Origin: a virus
DNA: 32,215 nucleotides
Virus record (IMG/VR): IMGVR_UViG_3300005260_000006
Location: 1-32,215 of that record
Reading direction: 5' to 3' (one strand)
This document shows positions 13,176 through 22,263 of the stretch, one piece after another (position 1 is the stretch's first letter; the number at the start of each line of letters is the position of its first letter). The notes under the pieces were generated by a model. That model searched no databases. It saw only the letters and a list, made by a program, of their open reading frames with translations, and had not been told where the DNA came from. The position numbers and the translations under genes are program-made.

Positions 13176-15101
13176 ATGAAGCCAAGCACACCGCCAACAA
13201 AACCAATTCCATTAAAAATGGTCGGTGGCTCATCATTTGGTCGCTATCCTAAAATATCGCCCGAAGTTACCTACAACATGTTAATAACCGATGGCTGGAT
13301 GGTTAACTTTCCTGGCTATGAGGTTCAATATGTCCCAGAGTCAAGCCCCCCAGAGCCGGTATTAAGTGGATCAGAAGGGCGGGCAATTTACTCTAGTGAA
13401 AAAGCAGGTGTTATCTTCGCGGTAATTGATAATACTCTCTACTCAATTGATGCAACGCTAAATGCGCAACGCCTCGGACAATTACAAACAAGCTCAGGTG
13501 ATGTTTTTATTGCCGAGAATAATGCAAGTCAAATTGAAATATGTGATGGAACATATCTCTACAATTATAATTATGCCACAGGAATTTTTAGCCAGGTTCC
13601 ATTCCCTACAACTCTTGCAGCCTATGCGGGGATAACATTCACCACCGCATCATCACAGGTGGTTAGTACTGTTGCGGGTACTACATTTACCGTGGGCGCG
13701 AATAATATTATCGTCACCACTCTCGGGGCTTATCAAAATGCTGCGGCAAATATTTTCCAAGGTGGCAATGTTCAAGTTGGAATATTTGACAATGCTGGTG
13801 CACTTGTTGTTTCGACAACAATATTCTCAACTATCAATCCCCCTAATTCTATAAGCTATGTCCCAATTGCGCCCACAACTTTAATTGCGGGGCAAAGTTA
13901 TACAATCCTGCAAACATTACTTGCCAATGCTCTGTTATTAACTACGGGGACTATTGTTGCGGGAAGTGCTATAACCATTACTGCAACGCGCTCTGCTGCG
14001 GCCACCGGCTTAACTTATACAACACTTAATACTTATGGCTATGCAAATGCCTATGGGCCAACATTTCAATATGCGACCAGTCTTAATACTCTGCGTCCAT
14101 TATATGTTGAGTTTCAGGACACATATTTCATTGTCACCGCAAGTGATGGTCAGTGGTATCTCTCTTACAATAATAACGGTTTAATATTCCCAATTGATTC
14201 ACAGCATATTGGTGAGTTTCAAACTAAGCCTGATTTGCCAATTGCGGCAAAGCGCATTCCTGGTAAGGGCAATAAACTTTTAATTTTCGGCACTAACGTT
14301 ACTGAACCTTGGGCGGATTTGGGATTGCAATTATTTCCCTATCAGCGCGACACATTTAACAATATTGATTATGGTTGTTTAAATGCGGCATCAATTGCAG
14401 CGCTTGAGGATTATGTTGTTTGGCTTGGTGGCAATGAGCAATCAGGGCCGACCATCATGTATACCGATGGCCAGAGTATTAAGCGATTATCGACTGATGG
14501 AATTGGTTTTGCCTTATCAAATCTATCTCAGCCCTCAAACTGTTATGGGTTTTTGTTTCGACAATACGATCATGTAATTTATGTCTTAGTTTTCCCCGCT
14601 GATAATTATTCGCTTTGTTATGATTTTACTAGCGGAAAGTTTAGTAATTTATGTGCGCCGGACATGACTGCGTTTATAGCAAAGCGTATTACATATTTTA
14701 ATAATAAATATTATTTTGTTTCTATCATCGATGGCAATCTTTATCAAATTGACTCCAATATTACCACTTACAACGGTGATGAAATTCCCTGCATTCGCAT
14801 TCCGCCAACTTTTAGATTGCCTGATGCATCGCGCTTTATTGGCAGTAATGCGAATTTTGTGATCGAGCAAGGGGCGCAAACAGATCCAAATGCAACCCAG
14901 GTGGTAGATCTATCCGTTTCAAAAGATGGTGGCAATACTTATGGGCCGGCCTATCGAAAACAATTAAACCCGCAAGCAAAAAGACGCAATCGCCTTAATT
15001 TCTGGAATCTTGGCGAGGCTAATGAACTTACTTGTCAGTTTAGATTTCACAGTTTTGGCAGAACAGTTTTTACCGACGGGGAGTTAAACGTTTATCAATG
15101 A
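13176..15101 (+). CDS. P22 gp10-like tail hub protein with inserted domain
   Basis: A 641-aa protein. Residues 1-145 (LKMVGGSSFGRYPKISPE; TYNMLITDGWMVNFPGYE; GRAIYSSEKAGVIFAVID) and the part from about 305 onward (FQDTYFIVTASDGQWYLS; PGKGNKLLIFGTN; LNFWNLGEANELTCQFRFHS) match gp10-type hub or packaged-DNA stabilisation proteins, which bind gp4 and carry needle and spikes. It is about 170 residues longer than P22 gp10 (472 aa). The excess is a Thr/Ala/Val-rich beta domain at about 148-305. GAGTGA stands six bases before the start. The stop overlaps the next ATG (ATGA). Confidence 0.86.
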   Translation: MKPSTPPTKPIPLKMVGGSSFGRYPKISPEVTYNMLITDGWMVNFPGYEVQYVPESSPPEPVLSGSEGRAIYSSEKAGVIFAVIDNTLYSIDATLNAQRLGQLQTSSGDVFIAENNASQIEICDGTYLYNYNYATGIFSQVPFPTTLAAYAGITFTTASSQVVSTVAGTTFTVGANNIIVTTLGAYQNAAANIFQGGNVQVGIFDNAGALVVSTTIFSTINPPNSISYVPIAPTTLIAGQSYTILQTLLANALLLTTGTIVAGSAITITATRSAAATGLTYTTLNTYGYANAYGPTFQYATSLNTLRPLYVEFQDTYFIVTASDGQWYLSYNNNGLIFPIDSQHIGEFQTKPDLPIAAKRIPGKGNKLLIFGTNVTEPWADLGLQLFPYQRDTFNNIDYGCLNAASIAALEDYVVWLGGNEQSGPTIMYTDGQSIKRLSTDGIGFALSNLSQPSNCYGFLFRQYDHVIYVLVFPADNYSLCYDFTSGKFSNLCAPDMTAFIAKRITYFNNKYYFVSIIDGNLYQIDSNITTYNGDEIPCIRIPPTFRLPDASRFIGSNANFVIEQGAQTDPNATQVVDLSVSKDGGNTYGPAYRKQLNPQAKRRNRLNFWNLGEANELTCQFRFHSFGRTVFTDGELNVYQ

Positions 15102-15373
15102 TAGCGGGCAATCAAAAAATTCAAATACCAAATTTATTCACCGGAAAAGTAGTGGATAAAGACGGATTTCTTACGCCTGAGGCATTGGCATTTTTTAATC
15201 AATTGCTAGTTAGCCTGCAATATATTTTATCGCCTGAGGGGGTAAGAGTGCCGCAACAACCATCAGCTAATCTTGGGTTGTTAACGGTGCCTGGAGCTTT
15301 GGTTTATACAAATGATACTAATACGCTGCAAGTAAATTTAGCGGGTATTTTTCACCAAATAATGACGTCATAG
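15098..15373 (+). CDS. small conserved podovirus tail protein
   Basis: A 91-aa protein with the recurring phage pattern GKVVDKDGFLTPEALAFFNQLLVSLQ, then SANLGLLTVPGALVYTNDTNTLQVNLAGIFHQI. Proteins of this type are found next to gp10-like or tail genes in many podoviruses. In P22 this slot holds gp26 (needle) and gp14, but the protein is too short for a gp26 needle and has no long coiled coil. The start overlaps the stop of the hub gene by four bases, so translation is coupled. I infer a minor tail or tail-plug component. Confidence 0.65.
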   Translation: MIAGNQKIQIPNLFTGKVVDKDGFLTPEALAFFNQLLVSLQYILSPEGVRVPQQPSANLGLLTVPGALVYTNDTNTLQVNLAGIFHQIMTS

Positions 15374-15383
15374 GGGGCAGATC

Positions 15384-16013
15384 ATGTTAGGAAACAATTT
15401 AGGTGGTTCATCTCCATGGGGTCAAATAGGTCAGGGTGCCGCTAGTTTATTTGGCAATTTATTTATGCCCAATCCAGGTGATAAAGCCAATGATTATTAT
15501 GAAAAAGCATTGCAGCAATTGCCACAATATTTTCAACCATGGATGCAGTCAGGCCAACAGGCTTTACCAGATTGGTTAAAGCAGGCGCAGCAATTAACAC
15601 AAAATCCTGGTGGCTTTATTAATAATATCGGGCAGAATTTTCAACAATCCCCTGGCTTGCAGTTTCAAATTCAGCAAGGCACACAGGCAGCTAATAATGC
15701 AGCATCAGCTGGTGGTATGGCGGGAAGTCCTCAGGCTCAGCAATATTCGGCGGGGATTGCGAACAATCTAGCTAACCAAGACTATTACAATTATTTGAGC
15801 AATGCGCTTAATCAATATGGATTGGGCTTTAAGGGCCTTGGTGATATCTCTGGTCAAGGCCAGCATTCAGCGCAGGCATTGGGTGAGGATACGTCGAATA
15901 TCTTAAACAATCAGGCGCAATTGCAGTATGCGGCTCAAAATAATCAGAACCAAGGTTTTGGCAGTGGGCTTGGGCAGCTTTTTGGTGGTGCTTTAGCGCT
16001 TTTTGGATTATGA
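15384..16013 (+). CDS. ejection protein, P22 gp7-like
   Basis: A 209-aa protein with very high Gln/Asn/Gly/Ala. An N-terminal helix-like part (SPWGQIGQGAASLFGNLF) is followed by repeated Gln-rich helices, the typical segment AGSPQAQQYSAGIANNLANQDYYNYLSNALNQYGLGFKGL (about 113-155), and a Gly-rich hydrophobic end (GSGLGQLFGGALALFGL) that could insert in a membrane. Length is close to P22 gp7 (229 aa), and it is the first of three genes in the gp7-gp20-gp16 position. Such proteins leave the virion with the DNA and help form the channel through the envelope. GGGGG precedes the start. Confidence 0.75.
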   Translation: MLGNNLGGSSPWGQIGQGAASLFGNLFMPNPGDKANDYYEKALQQLPQYFQPWMQSGQQALPDWLKQAQQLTQNPGGFINNIGQNFQQSPGLQFQIQQGTQAANNAASAGGMAGSPQAQQYSAGIANNLANQDYYNYLSNALNQYGLGFKGLGDISGQGQHSAQALGEDTSNILNNQAQLQYAAQNNQNQGFGSGLGQLFGGALALFGL

Positions 16014-16024
16014 GGGAGTAAAAG

Positions 16025-17287
16025 ATGGCAATAAATAATGCTAGTTTTCCGATTTTATCACCTGAGCAGGCCAACCCTGTTTTAACGGGTATGCAGCGCT
16101 CGCAGGAATTGCAGAAGCTCATTCAAGATACCATTGCGCAGAAGTTGCATAATCAAAAGATGCAAGCAATTATGCAATACATTGGGCCGCAAGCCCAAGC
16201 TGAGTTATATAAGCAGCAATTGGCAAATAGGTTGTCAGAAGGGCAGAACCCATCTTTAATATCCGAAGAGCAATCAAAAGCGATTTCTTCCAATTTGGGA
16301 TTAAATCAAGCGGCATTTAAGTCGGCTTTAATTAAGCAAATAGCGCAAGAGAAAGGGTTGAATTTAGGTGGTGCCCCAGATCAATCGCAATCACAGCAAA
16401 TTCCCAACGCTGGGCTGCCTATGTCTCAGGCTATTCGGCAAAAACTTGCCGCTAATTTGCAAGCTGGTGGAATGCAAGGGCAAGAAGCTCAAGAAATCCC
16501 AGGTGGTATCGATGCAGATAATTTAAGTCCTGGCGAGCAAGCACAAGCTGAGAGAATAGCTAATGCCCCGATATATCCAGCCCAAGGAAATGAAGCGCCA
16601 TCGCATGCTGATATGGTTAGCCAGCAGGTTAAAAAGTTGCAGGATGAGGCGCAGGAATATCAAATGGCTGGGCTTCCTGGTTCTGAGGCAAAGTTGAAGG
16701 TGGCAGATCAACTAATGCATGGAACCTTTCAGCAACAACGCCAAATATTAACTGACCAAGAAAAAATTCAAGACTATAAAGACATGGGCGCTCTTGCTTC
16801 TAATGGCACCTATTTCTTAAATGACTTTGACCGGCTGCTAAAAAAAGCTGGGGATGAATTATTCTATCCCGGCATTAGAAAAATATCTAACTGGACTCAA
16901 GACGATTATCAATCATTACGTCGCGATGCTCAATATATGGCCGCATCTCTTCCTCATCTATTAGGCGTCTCACCAAAGGGCATTAATCAACACCTGGAAG
17001 ACAATCTAAGAGCACTCGCCGGTGACCCTGAAGGCCAAGTTAAAAACACCTTAGTTCATGACTCGCAATTATTGCGAGAGTTATTTGAAAGAGGGTTATT
17101 AACAGGCTCGCTATGGGAAGGACATTTAAAAAAGAATGGCGATTTAAAAACTTATTCAGCTTTTAACGGCGATTTAATGAAGCATTTTGAATCTAAGGCC
17201 GAATTTAAGTCTTGGCTTGCTAAGCAATCTCCTGAAGTGCAAAAGGCTGCCTATAGTCAATTTCAAAAATCTAAAGGACAAAAGTAA
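16025..17287 (+). CDS. ejection protein, P22 gp20-like by position
   Basis: A 420-aa, Gln/Ala-rich, mostly helical protein with no membrane segment or catalytic motif that I can see. Residues 1-150 carry long Gln-rich helices, 150-240 are low complexity, and 245-420 look more globular (YKDMGALASNGTYFLNDFDRLLK; YPGIRKISNWTQDDYQSLRRD). Length is near P22 gp20 (471 aa), and the gene lies in the gp20 slot. Its product is inferred to be an internal virion protein ejected with DNA. GAGGGAG supports the start. The stop overlaps the next start (TAATG). Confidence 0.65.
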   Translation: MAINNASFPILSPEQANPVLTGMQRSQELQKLIQDTIAQKLHNQKMQAIMQYIGPQAQAELYKQQLANRLSEGQNPSLISEEQSKAISSNLGLNQAAFKSALIKQIAQEKGLNLGGAPDQSQSQQIPNAGLPMSQAIRQKLAANLQAGGMQGQEAQEIPGGIDADNLSPGEQAQAERIANAPIYPAQGNEAPSHADMVSQQVKKLQDEAQEYQMAGLPGSEAKLKVADQLMHGTFQQQRQILTDQEKIQDYKDMGALASNGTYFLNDFDRLLKKAGDELFYPGIRKISNWTQDDYQSLRRDAQYMAASLPHLLGVSPKGINQHLEDNLRALAGDPEGQVKNTLVHDSQLLRELFERGLLTGSLWEGHLKKNGDLKTYSAFNGDLMKHFESKAEFKSWLAKQSPEVQKAAYSQFQKSKGQK

Positions 17288-18606
17288 TGGCCTACAATAT
17301 TACCGATGAAGATTTTGAAGATGTCGCCCCGCATTTGGTTTCGCCTAAAAAAGACCAACAAAACAACCAAGTGACTGCCCAAGATAATAATGAGCAAGCG
17401 CCTCTTTATGATAAAGAGCGACTTGCTCAATTTATTCAAGCTTTAAAGCCAACTTATCGCTCAGCGCAAGATGTAAAAGCTGGCCTTGGTGGCTTTATGC
17501 GCGGAGCTGATGTGGCGCTAGAGGATATTGGCGGTAATTTGCAAAACATTCATGATAATTCATATCTAACCGACAGCATTAAAGATTTTTTGCAAAAACA
17601 AAATCCCCAAGTTGTCGCACCAGCTCAAGAGCTTGGCAAGATGGCGCCATTTGCAATGCTTCCAGGCGGTCTAGGTGAAGCCTTAGCTGGCAAATTAGGA
17701 ACTGGCGTGCTTGGCTCTATGGCCAAAGGCGCAATCGATGTTGGCGCGCCAAGTGCCGCCATTGCCGCGGGTCAAGGTGAAAATCCATTAACCCAGGGGG
17801 CAATAGGCGCTTCATTGGGCGGACTTATCCCAGGAACCATTGGAACGGCATTGCGTGCTGGCAAAGCTGTGTTTGCAAATCCTGAAAAAGCTAAGCTTGT
17901 TAGTAGTGGATTATATAACCAGGCAATTCATGAGCCAGAAGCGCAAGGGGCCGTAATTAATCCAAAATCATATAGAGATTACTTGCAGGCAACTATTGAT
18001 GAAGCGTCAAAAAAAGCGAGCATGTCAGCGCAAGTAAAAAAAGACATTGCCATGCAATTAATGAAGCACATGAAAGATGCAAATATCACGACAAAAATGT
18101 TGCCATCAGACGCGCATGATTTAATAAAAGACTTAAGAGCAGCCGCCTCAGCAACAGCAATTAAAGGCAATCTTGCAAGCCCAGAAGCGGCCTTAAGGCC
18201 TAACTTGCCTCTTGCATCTGAGTTTGGGCAAATGGCCAATAATCTTGAGCATGACTTATTAGGCGGCTTGCAGCGCAAAGGACATTCCGAAGCTGTTCAG
18301 AAGTATAAAGAAGCCAATGAATATTATCGCAAGAATGTAGCGCCATTACGCGCTTATCCTGTTAATAAGGGCATTCTTTCAGCGCAAGCGGTTGCGAGCC
18401 CAATTATGAAAGCCGCCGGTGTTTCGCCGATGAAGCAAATATTAGCTGAGCTCATGGCGCCAGAAGTATTGCAAACTGGCAACCCAGCAATAAATGTCTT
18501 GCGCCGAATGGGCAGTGAAATGCCAACCAATCTTAACCCGCAATTATTGCAGGCAATAAGTAGAATTTTGCCACCTTCGCTTGCAGCAAGAAAGGTGGGG
18601 CAATGA
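17287..18606 (+). CDS. ejection protein, P22 gp16-like by position
   Basis: A 439-aa protein. The acidic N-terminus contains DEDFEDVAPHL. A Gly/Ala-rich stretch at about 110-205 (GGLGEALAGKLGTGVLGSMAKGA...GAIGASLGGLIPGTIGTAL) reads like glycine-zipper, membrane-inserting helices, as in proteins that cross the inner membrane during ejection. The C-terminal half is helical. I see no lytic transglycosylase or peptidase motif, although some proteins in this position carry one. It is shorter than P22 gp16 (609 aa). AAGGA stands before the coupled start. It is the last gene of the morphogenesis run. Confidence 0.66.
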   Translation: MAYNITDEDFEDVAPHLVSPKKDQQNNQVTAQDNNEQAPLYDKERLAQFIQALKPTYRSAQDVKAGLGGFMRGADVALEDIGGNLQNIHDNSYLTDSIKDFLQKQNPQVVAPAQELGKMAPFAMLPGGLGEALAGKLGTGVLGSMAKGAIDVGAPSAAIAAGQGENPLTQGAIGASLGGLIPGTIGTALRAGKAVFANPEKAKLVSSGLYNQAIHEPEAQGAVINPKSYRDYLQATIDEASKKASMSAQVKKDIAMQLMKHMKDANITTKMLPSDAHDLIKDLRAAASATAIKGNLASPEAALRPNLPLASEFGQMANNLEHDLLGGLQRKGHSEAVQKYKEANEYYRKNVAPLRAYPVNKGILSAQAVASPIMKAAGVSPMKQILAELMAPEVLQTGNPAINVLRRMGSEMPTNLNPQLLQAISRILPPSLAARKVGQ

Positions 18607-18607
18607 T

Positions 18608-18745
18608 TCAATCATCTTTAGTGCGAAACATATTCCATCTTAAGTCCGGCAGCGTTGGGTCTTTTTTTCTTAAGGTTTTGTATTGCTCTTCTTCCTTAAG
18701 ACCGGCAATAAGGCAAATGATAAACAGGATAACTAATAAAAACAT
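18608..18745 (-). CDS. antisense membrane microprotein
   Basis: A 45-aa frame on the minus strand between two plus-strand virion genes. The N-terminus is a strongly hydrophobic segment, MFLLVILFIICLIAGLK, followed by a charged tail (EEEQYKTLRKKDP) ending RTKDD. This is the build of a single-span inner-membrane peptide with a cytoplasmic or periplasmic tail. GGGAGA lies seven bases before the ATG, a near-perfect ribosome site that is unlikely by chance in an intergenic gap. It fills almost the whole 18607-18776 gap and has no visible terminator. Its function is unknown; a holin/antiholin-like, superinfection-exclusion or toxin-like peptide is possible. Confidence 0.5.
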   Translation of the reverse strand: MFLLVILFIICLIAGLKEEEQYKTLRKKDPTLPDLRWNMFRTKDD

Positions 18746-18776
18746 TTCAATATCTCCCAGTTTGCGAGGCAATTAG

Positions 18777-20435
18777 ATGACAACACCATTAACAGATCAA
18801 TATATCGGAATGAACACATTCCAAACCTATCTAAACAATAAAGTTGATGGTACACCATTATCAGCCGGAGTAGTAAAGTTTTTTAGCGATATAAATCGCA
18901 CCACCTTAAAGACTGTCTATCAAATAAGCGGTAGTCCACCCAATTACAACGTAGTAGCAATTACCAATCCTAATACGCTAAATATTGATGGAACATTAAG
19001 CGGCGCTGCTGGAAGCCGTGTTATTCCTTATTTTTATCCCTATGATGCTGATGGCAATATAGAGCTTTATTATATAGAGGTATACGATCAGAATTCAGTC
19101 TTGCAAGAAACGCTAGAAGGCTTCCCCCCGAACGTTTTTAATGAAGCAGGCACAATAACTGCGGATATCTTAAATTACATCACCAATCCGCAATTGCTAC
19201 TTTGGGATTATACCCCAGTTACCTTTGGTAGTGGTTCTCCACTATCAGGTACCACAGTAGTAACTAGCACTGGCAGTATTGTTGCTGATGATACTCAGCA
19301 GCTAATTGTTGATGGCTGGTATTTTCAGAGAAATGCTTCAACAACTACTGACAATTTTTCTCAGCAGCAATTTGCTACGGGACAAGTCGCAGTCGAAGGC
19401 AATCCGCTTTATTATTTGCTTTATACTTGCTCTGCTGCAACTGGTGAAACCTACAAGTGGATAGTTCCGCAAATAAATTATAACAATGTTAATTTCTTGC
19501 AGGGGCAAACAGTAACTTTATCGTTTTGGGCTATAGCAAGCGCTAATACCAGAAAAATCGAGATAAAGTGGTATCAAGATTTTGGCGCTGGCGGTAGCCC
19601 CGTTCAAACTTCGGCAACGCTTGCAACAATTAACCTGACTACTAGCTGGGCAAAATATACAGTCAACTTTACTGTTCCATCGACACTAACTTTTACAGCA
19701 CTTCCAAATACATTAAATTATTGCGCCGTTATTTTGTCGCTTGATATAAACGTAGCTTGCACCTACGGCCTAACAAATGCCATCTTAACGCCAGGCATAG
19801 TAGCCGACCCCCCAGTTATTCCACTAAGCTATGCCCAGTACAAAGCTGCTATGGATTTCTGGTTTAAAATCCCCACCGGTACTTATCAATTCTTCGCTCC
19901 ATCTAGCGTTACGCAATTAGACATGTATGGATGGCTGCCTTTAATAGATTCAGAAACCCTAGGTAATGGCGGCTCAGGTGGTACCCACGTTGGCCTGTAT
20001 TACTACAATTTATATGTGTTTTTCTATACCTCTTACAGCGACGCAGTCTGCCCGGTTAGTACTGGCCGCGGTGCCGATGCGATAGCGGACTGGAATGCAG
20101 GGAAAAAACTGCAAGTACCAACAACCAATTCACGCTTATTAGGCGCGTCAGGCTCAGGCGCCGGTTTAACTGCCCGAGCAGCTGGCGCTACGGGTGGTGG
20201 TGAAAACGTATTAAAACCACATACCCACACTTTCGGCACCAATAAAAACATTCCTGGAATAACAGGAAGCTGGGTGAATGACGGCGCTTTAGATGGCGGC
20301 GCGGTAAACATTCCCGTTATTCCTGGTGGATTTCCTGGGACAGGGCCTAGCAACATTAGTGCAACCGATAGCGCTGGCAGTGGCACAGACACTATGAATC
20401 CATTTACTTTTCTTCAACTTTATGTGCACGTGTAA
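18777..20435 (+). CDS. tail fibre / receptor-binding protein
   Basis: A 552-aa protein. The N-terminus (FQTYLNNKVDGTPLSAGVVKFFSDINRTTLKTVYQ, about 14-50) is a virion-attachment domain common in phage fibres that start with this short beta module. Residues about 170-345 form a carbohydrate-binding-module-like beta sandwich (QTVTLSFWAIASANTRKIEIKWYQDFG). The C-terminus has the tail-collar or tip pattern GWLPLIDSETLGNGGSGGTH, QVPTTNSRLLGASGSG, KPHTHTF and a closing NPFTFLQLYVHV. It is likely the main host-binding protein. GAGG at 18766-18769 supports the start. No endosialidase or lyase motif is seen. Confidence 0.8.
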   Translation: MTTPLTDQYIGMNTFQTYLNNKVDGTPLSAGVVKFFSDINRTTLKTVYQISGSPPNYNVVAITNPNTLNIDGTLSGAAGSRVIPYFYPYDADGNIELYYIEVYDQNSVLQETLEGFPPNVFNEAGTITADILNYITNPQLLLWDYTPVTFGSGSPLSGTTVVTSTGSIVADDTQQLIVDGWYFQRNASTTTDNFSQQQFATGQVAVEGNPLYYLLYTCSAATGETYKWIVPQINYNNVNFLQGQTVTLSFWAIASANTRKIEIKWYQDFGAGGSPVQTSATLATINLTTSWAKYTVNFTVPSTLTFTALPNTLNYCAVILSLDINVACTYGLTNAILTPGIVADPPVIPLSYAQYKAAMDFWFKIPTGTYQFFAPSSVTQLDMYGWLPLIDSETLGNGGSGGTHVGLYYYNLYVFFYTSYSDAVCPVSTGRGADAIADWNAGKKLQVPTTNSRLLGASGSGAGLTARAAGATGGGENVLKPHTHTFGTNKNIPGITGSWVNDGALDGGAVNIPVIPGGFPGTGPSNISATDSAGSGTDTMNPFTFLQLYVHV

Positions 20436-20447
20436 GGAGCATTTAGA

Positions 20448-20807
20448 ATGGCAAAGTTTTTTTCAATGACTCGAGACATAAATGGCTATAACGGCTTTGG
20501 TTTGCAATTTCCAGACTATTGTTTTTCTGCCAACTTAAAAGCCAATGTGGCGTCTACTGCGCTGACTGTGCCAGGTGATGAAACATATTGGGTGGCAATA
20601 TTTCAAATTGCGCCAGGCTCAAATGTGTTTGTTTCGGTTAATGGTACTGCAGCGGTTGCTGGCAATAGTGGCAATTTTTCAGCGGTAACGAGTGTTTATA
20701 ATCCAACCGCATTAAAGGTTAGAAACACAGACACTATTACCTGCATTACTCCTGATACTACTGCGTATGTGACGATTTCATTTTATGCGTTATCGACAAA
20801 TGGATAG
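20448..20807 (+). CDS. small virion-associated beta protein
   Basis: A 119-aa beta-rich protein beginning MAKFFSMTRDINGYNGFGL, a start seen on many small proteins beside phage fibre genes. Ser/Thr/Val-rich strands follow (NVFVSVNGTAAVAGNSGNFS; TAYVTISFYALSTNG). There is no signal peptide. AAGGAG lies before the ATG, and the spacing to the fibre gene is 12 bases, so it is cotranscribed. A decoration or fibre-cap role is inferred from position and composition. Confidence 0.6.
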   Translation: MAKFFSMTRDINGYNGFGLQFPDYCFSANLKANVASTALTVPGDETYWVAIFQIAPGSNVFVSVNGTAAVAGNSGNFSAVTSVYNPTALKVRNTDTITCITPDTTAYVTISFYALSTNG

Positions 20808-20817
20808 GGGGGGTTGA

Positions 20818-20988
20818 ATGCCATTTTCAAATAATGAATTTTTCGGAATTCTAGATAATCCATTATTGGAAAGCCCTTATTTTGAAGGCAGTAAAAATGA
20901 GCCAACTCCAACGCCAGGGGATGCTTTTATTATTACTGATAGTGTTGAGAAAATTATTGCAGATAACGGCGATTACCTGATCACATAA
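20818..20988 (+). CDS. small tail-associated protein
   Basis: A 56-aa protein too short for many gene finders. A run of seven G ends about four bases before the ATG as the ribosome site. The sequence has two parts: [12 protein letters not shown] in the N-terminal half, and an acidic C-terminal half ([20 protein letters not shown]) that resembles the ITEDG-type short repeats at the ends of phage tail proteins. The gene sits between two virion genes with short gaps. I infer a small linker or cap protein of the tail. Confidence 0.55.
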   Translation: MPFSNNEFFGILDNPLLESPYFEGSKNEPTPTPGDAFIITDSVEKIIADNGDYLIT

Positions 20989-21000
20989 GGAATAAAAAAA

Positions 21001-22253
21001 TGGTCGCAGAAGTTAAAATCGCAGATCTACCTGCAGTTATTACCCCCGCACTTACAGACGCTTTCCCCATAACCGCAGGCGGAGTAACATCTAAAGAGAC
21101 ACTTTCACAAGTGCAAACTCTTTTACATGTGGCCAGCGGTTCTACGCTAGGGATTACCGGACTTACACTGAGCGGCTTAAGCGCCAGCGGATTAATTGCC
21201 ACCGATGTCTCTAAGAATCTAACAAGCTCTATATCCGGATTATCGCCCACCTTTACGGGTCTTAACTTAAGTGGATTGAGCATAAGTGGTTTAGTTGCAA
21301 CGGATGCCTCGAAAAATCTAACCAGTTCCGTATCTGGACTATCACCAGCCTTTACTGGGCTCAATCTGAGCGGACTAAATGTTAGTGGGTTGGTTGCTAC
21401 AGATGCATCGAAGAATTTAACAAGTACTGTATCTGGGCTGGCACCGGCTTTTACTGGACTTAATCTAAGCGGGCTTACTGCATCAACAATTGTTGCAACA
21501 GATGTTTCAAAGAACTTGGCCAGCATATCCTCTGTTAATAGCGCGGTTTTGGTAACTAGTAATACTGGCGTGCCAAGTTTGAGCACAACATTGCCATCAG
21601 GACTTGCGGCAACGAATTTAACACTTACCACTCCAGCACTCGGAACACCCACTGCCGGAGTCTTGACCAGTTGCACGGGGTTGCCGCTCACAACTGGTGT
21701 AACTGGTAATTTGCCAGTTGCCAATCTCAACGGTGGATCTAGCGCTTCAGCCACTACATTTTGGCGCGGTGATGCCACCTGGGCGAGTATCCCAGCTAGT
21801 AGTGGTTCTATTTATCAAACGGTAAGCACGACCCTTACCTCAGTGCAAACCACAACCTCACCAATTCCCAATGATGACACCATTCCGCAAATCACCGAAG
21901 GTGGGCAATTCCTATCGCAAGCAATTACCGCCGGAAGTGCTAGCAATATCTGGCAAATTGAAGCAGTTCTTTATTGCACCTGCACGACAAACGCTATTGC
22001 CGTGGCTTTGTTTTTAGATTCTGGCACTGACGCAATCGCGGTTGCTTCTCAGGCTGTTGCATCAGCTCCCACTGGTATTCGCGTGACTTATAGAATGACG
22101 GCAGGTGACACTAGCGCTCATACTTTTACTGTTCGCGCAGGTGGTGAAGGCACCGGAACGCCTGGATTATTTGTCAATGGTGTCTCAGGCCCGCTTAGAA
22201 AATTTGGTGGTGCCATGTTTAGTTATATCCAAATCACAGAATACAAAGCATAA
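21001..22253 (+). CDS. repeat-bearing tail fibre
   Basis: A 417-aa fibre. Residues 1-50 form an attachment domain ([19 protein letters not shown]...[11 protein letters not shown]). Residues 53-178 are three full and one partial 33-residue repeats with the core [28 protein letters not shown] phage-fibre linker ([37 protein letters not shown]) follows at about 208-262, and a C-terminal jelly-roll-like head of about 145 residues ends [11 protein letters not shown]. The whole suggests a trimeric shaft with a terminal receptor-binding domain. AAGGA lies before the ATG. A long antisense frame over the shaft is a side effect of the repeats. Confidence 0.78.
21157..21534 (+). repeat. 99-bp tandem coding repeats (fibre shaft)
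   Basis: The repeats encode 33-residue units at residues 53-85, 86-118 and 119-151, and a partial unit at 152-178. The protein copies are nearly identical, while the codons differ widely at silent positions (for example AACTTAAGTGGATTG against AATCTGAGCGGACTA). Copy number could vary by recombination, but silent divergence argues for long-term selection on the protein repeat. Confidence 0.75.
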
Positions 22254-22263
22254 GGATGCGACA

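Noticed and set aside
15829-16122. 97-aa minus-strand frame across the gp7/gp20-like junction
   Set aside because: Spans two supported plus-strand genes; no ribosome site.
20033-20392. 119-aa Pro-rich minus-strand frame in the fibre C-terminus
   Set aside because: Shadow of the Gly-rich collar domain on the plus strand.
20981-21778. 265-aa minus-strand open frame over the fibre gene
   Set aside because: It is a mirror of the 99-bp coding repeats; composition is Pro/Val/Lys-repetitive, it has no good ribosome site, and the plus-strand frame has clear fibre motifs.
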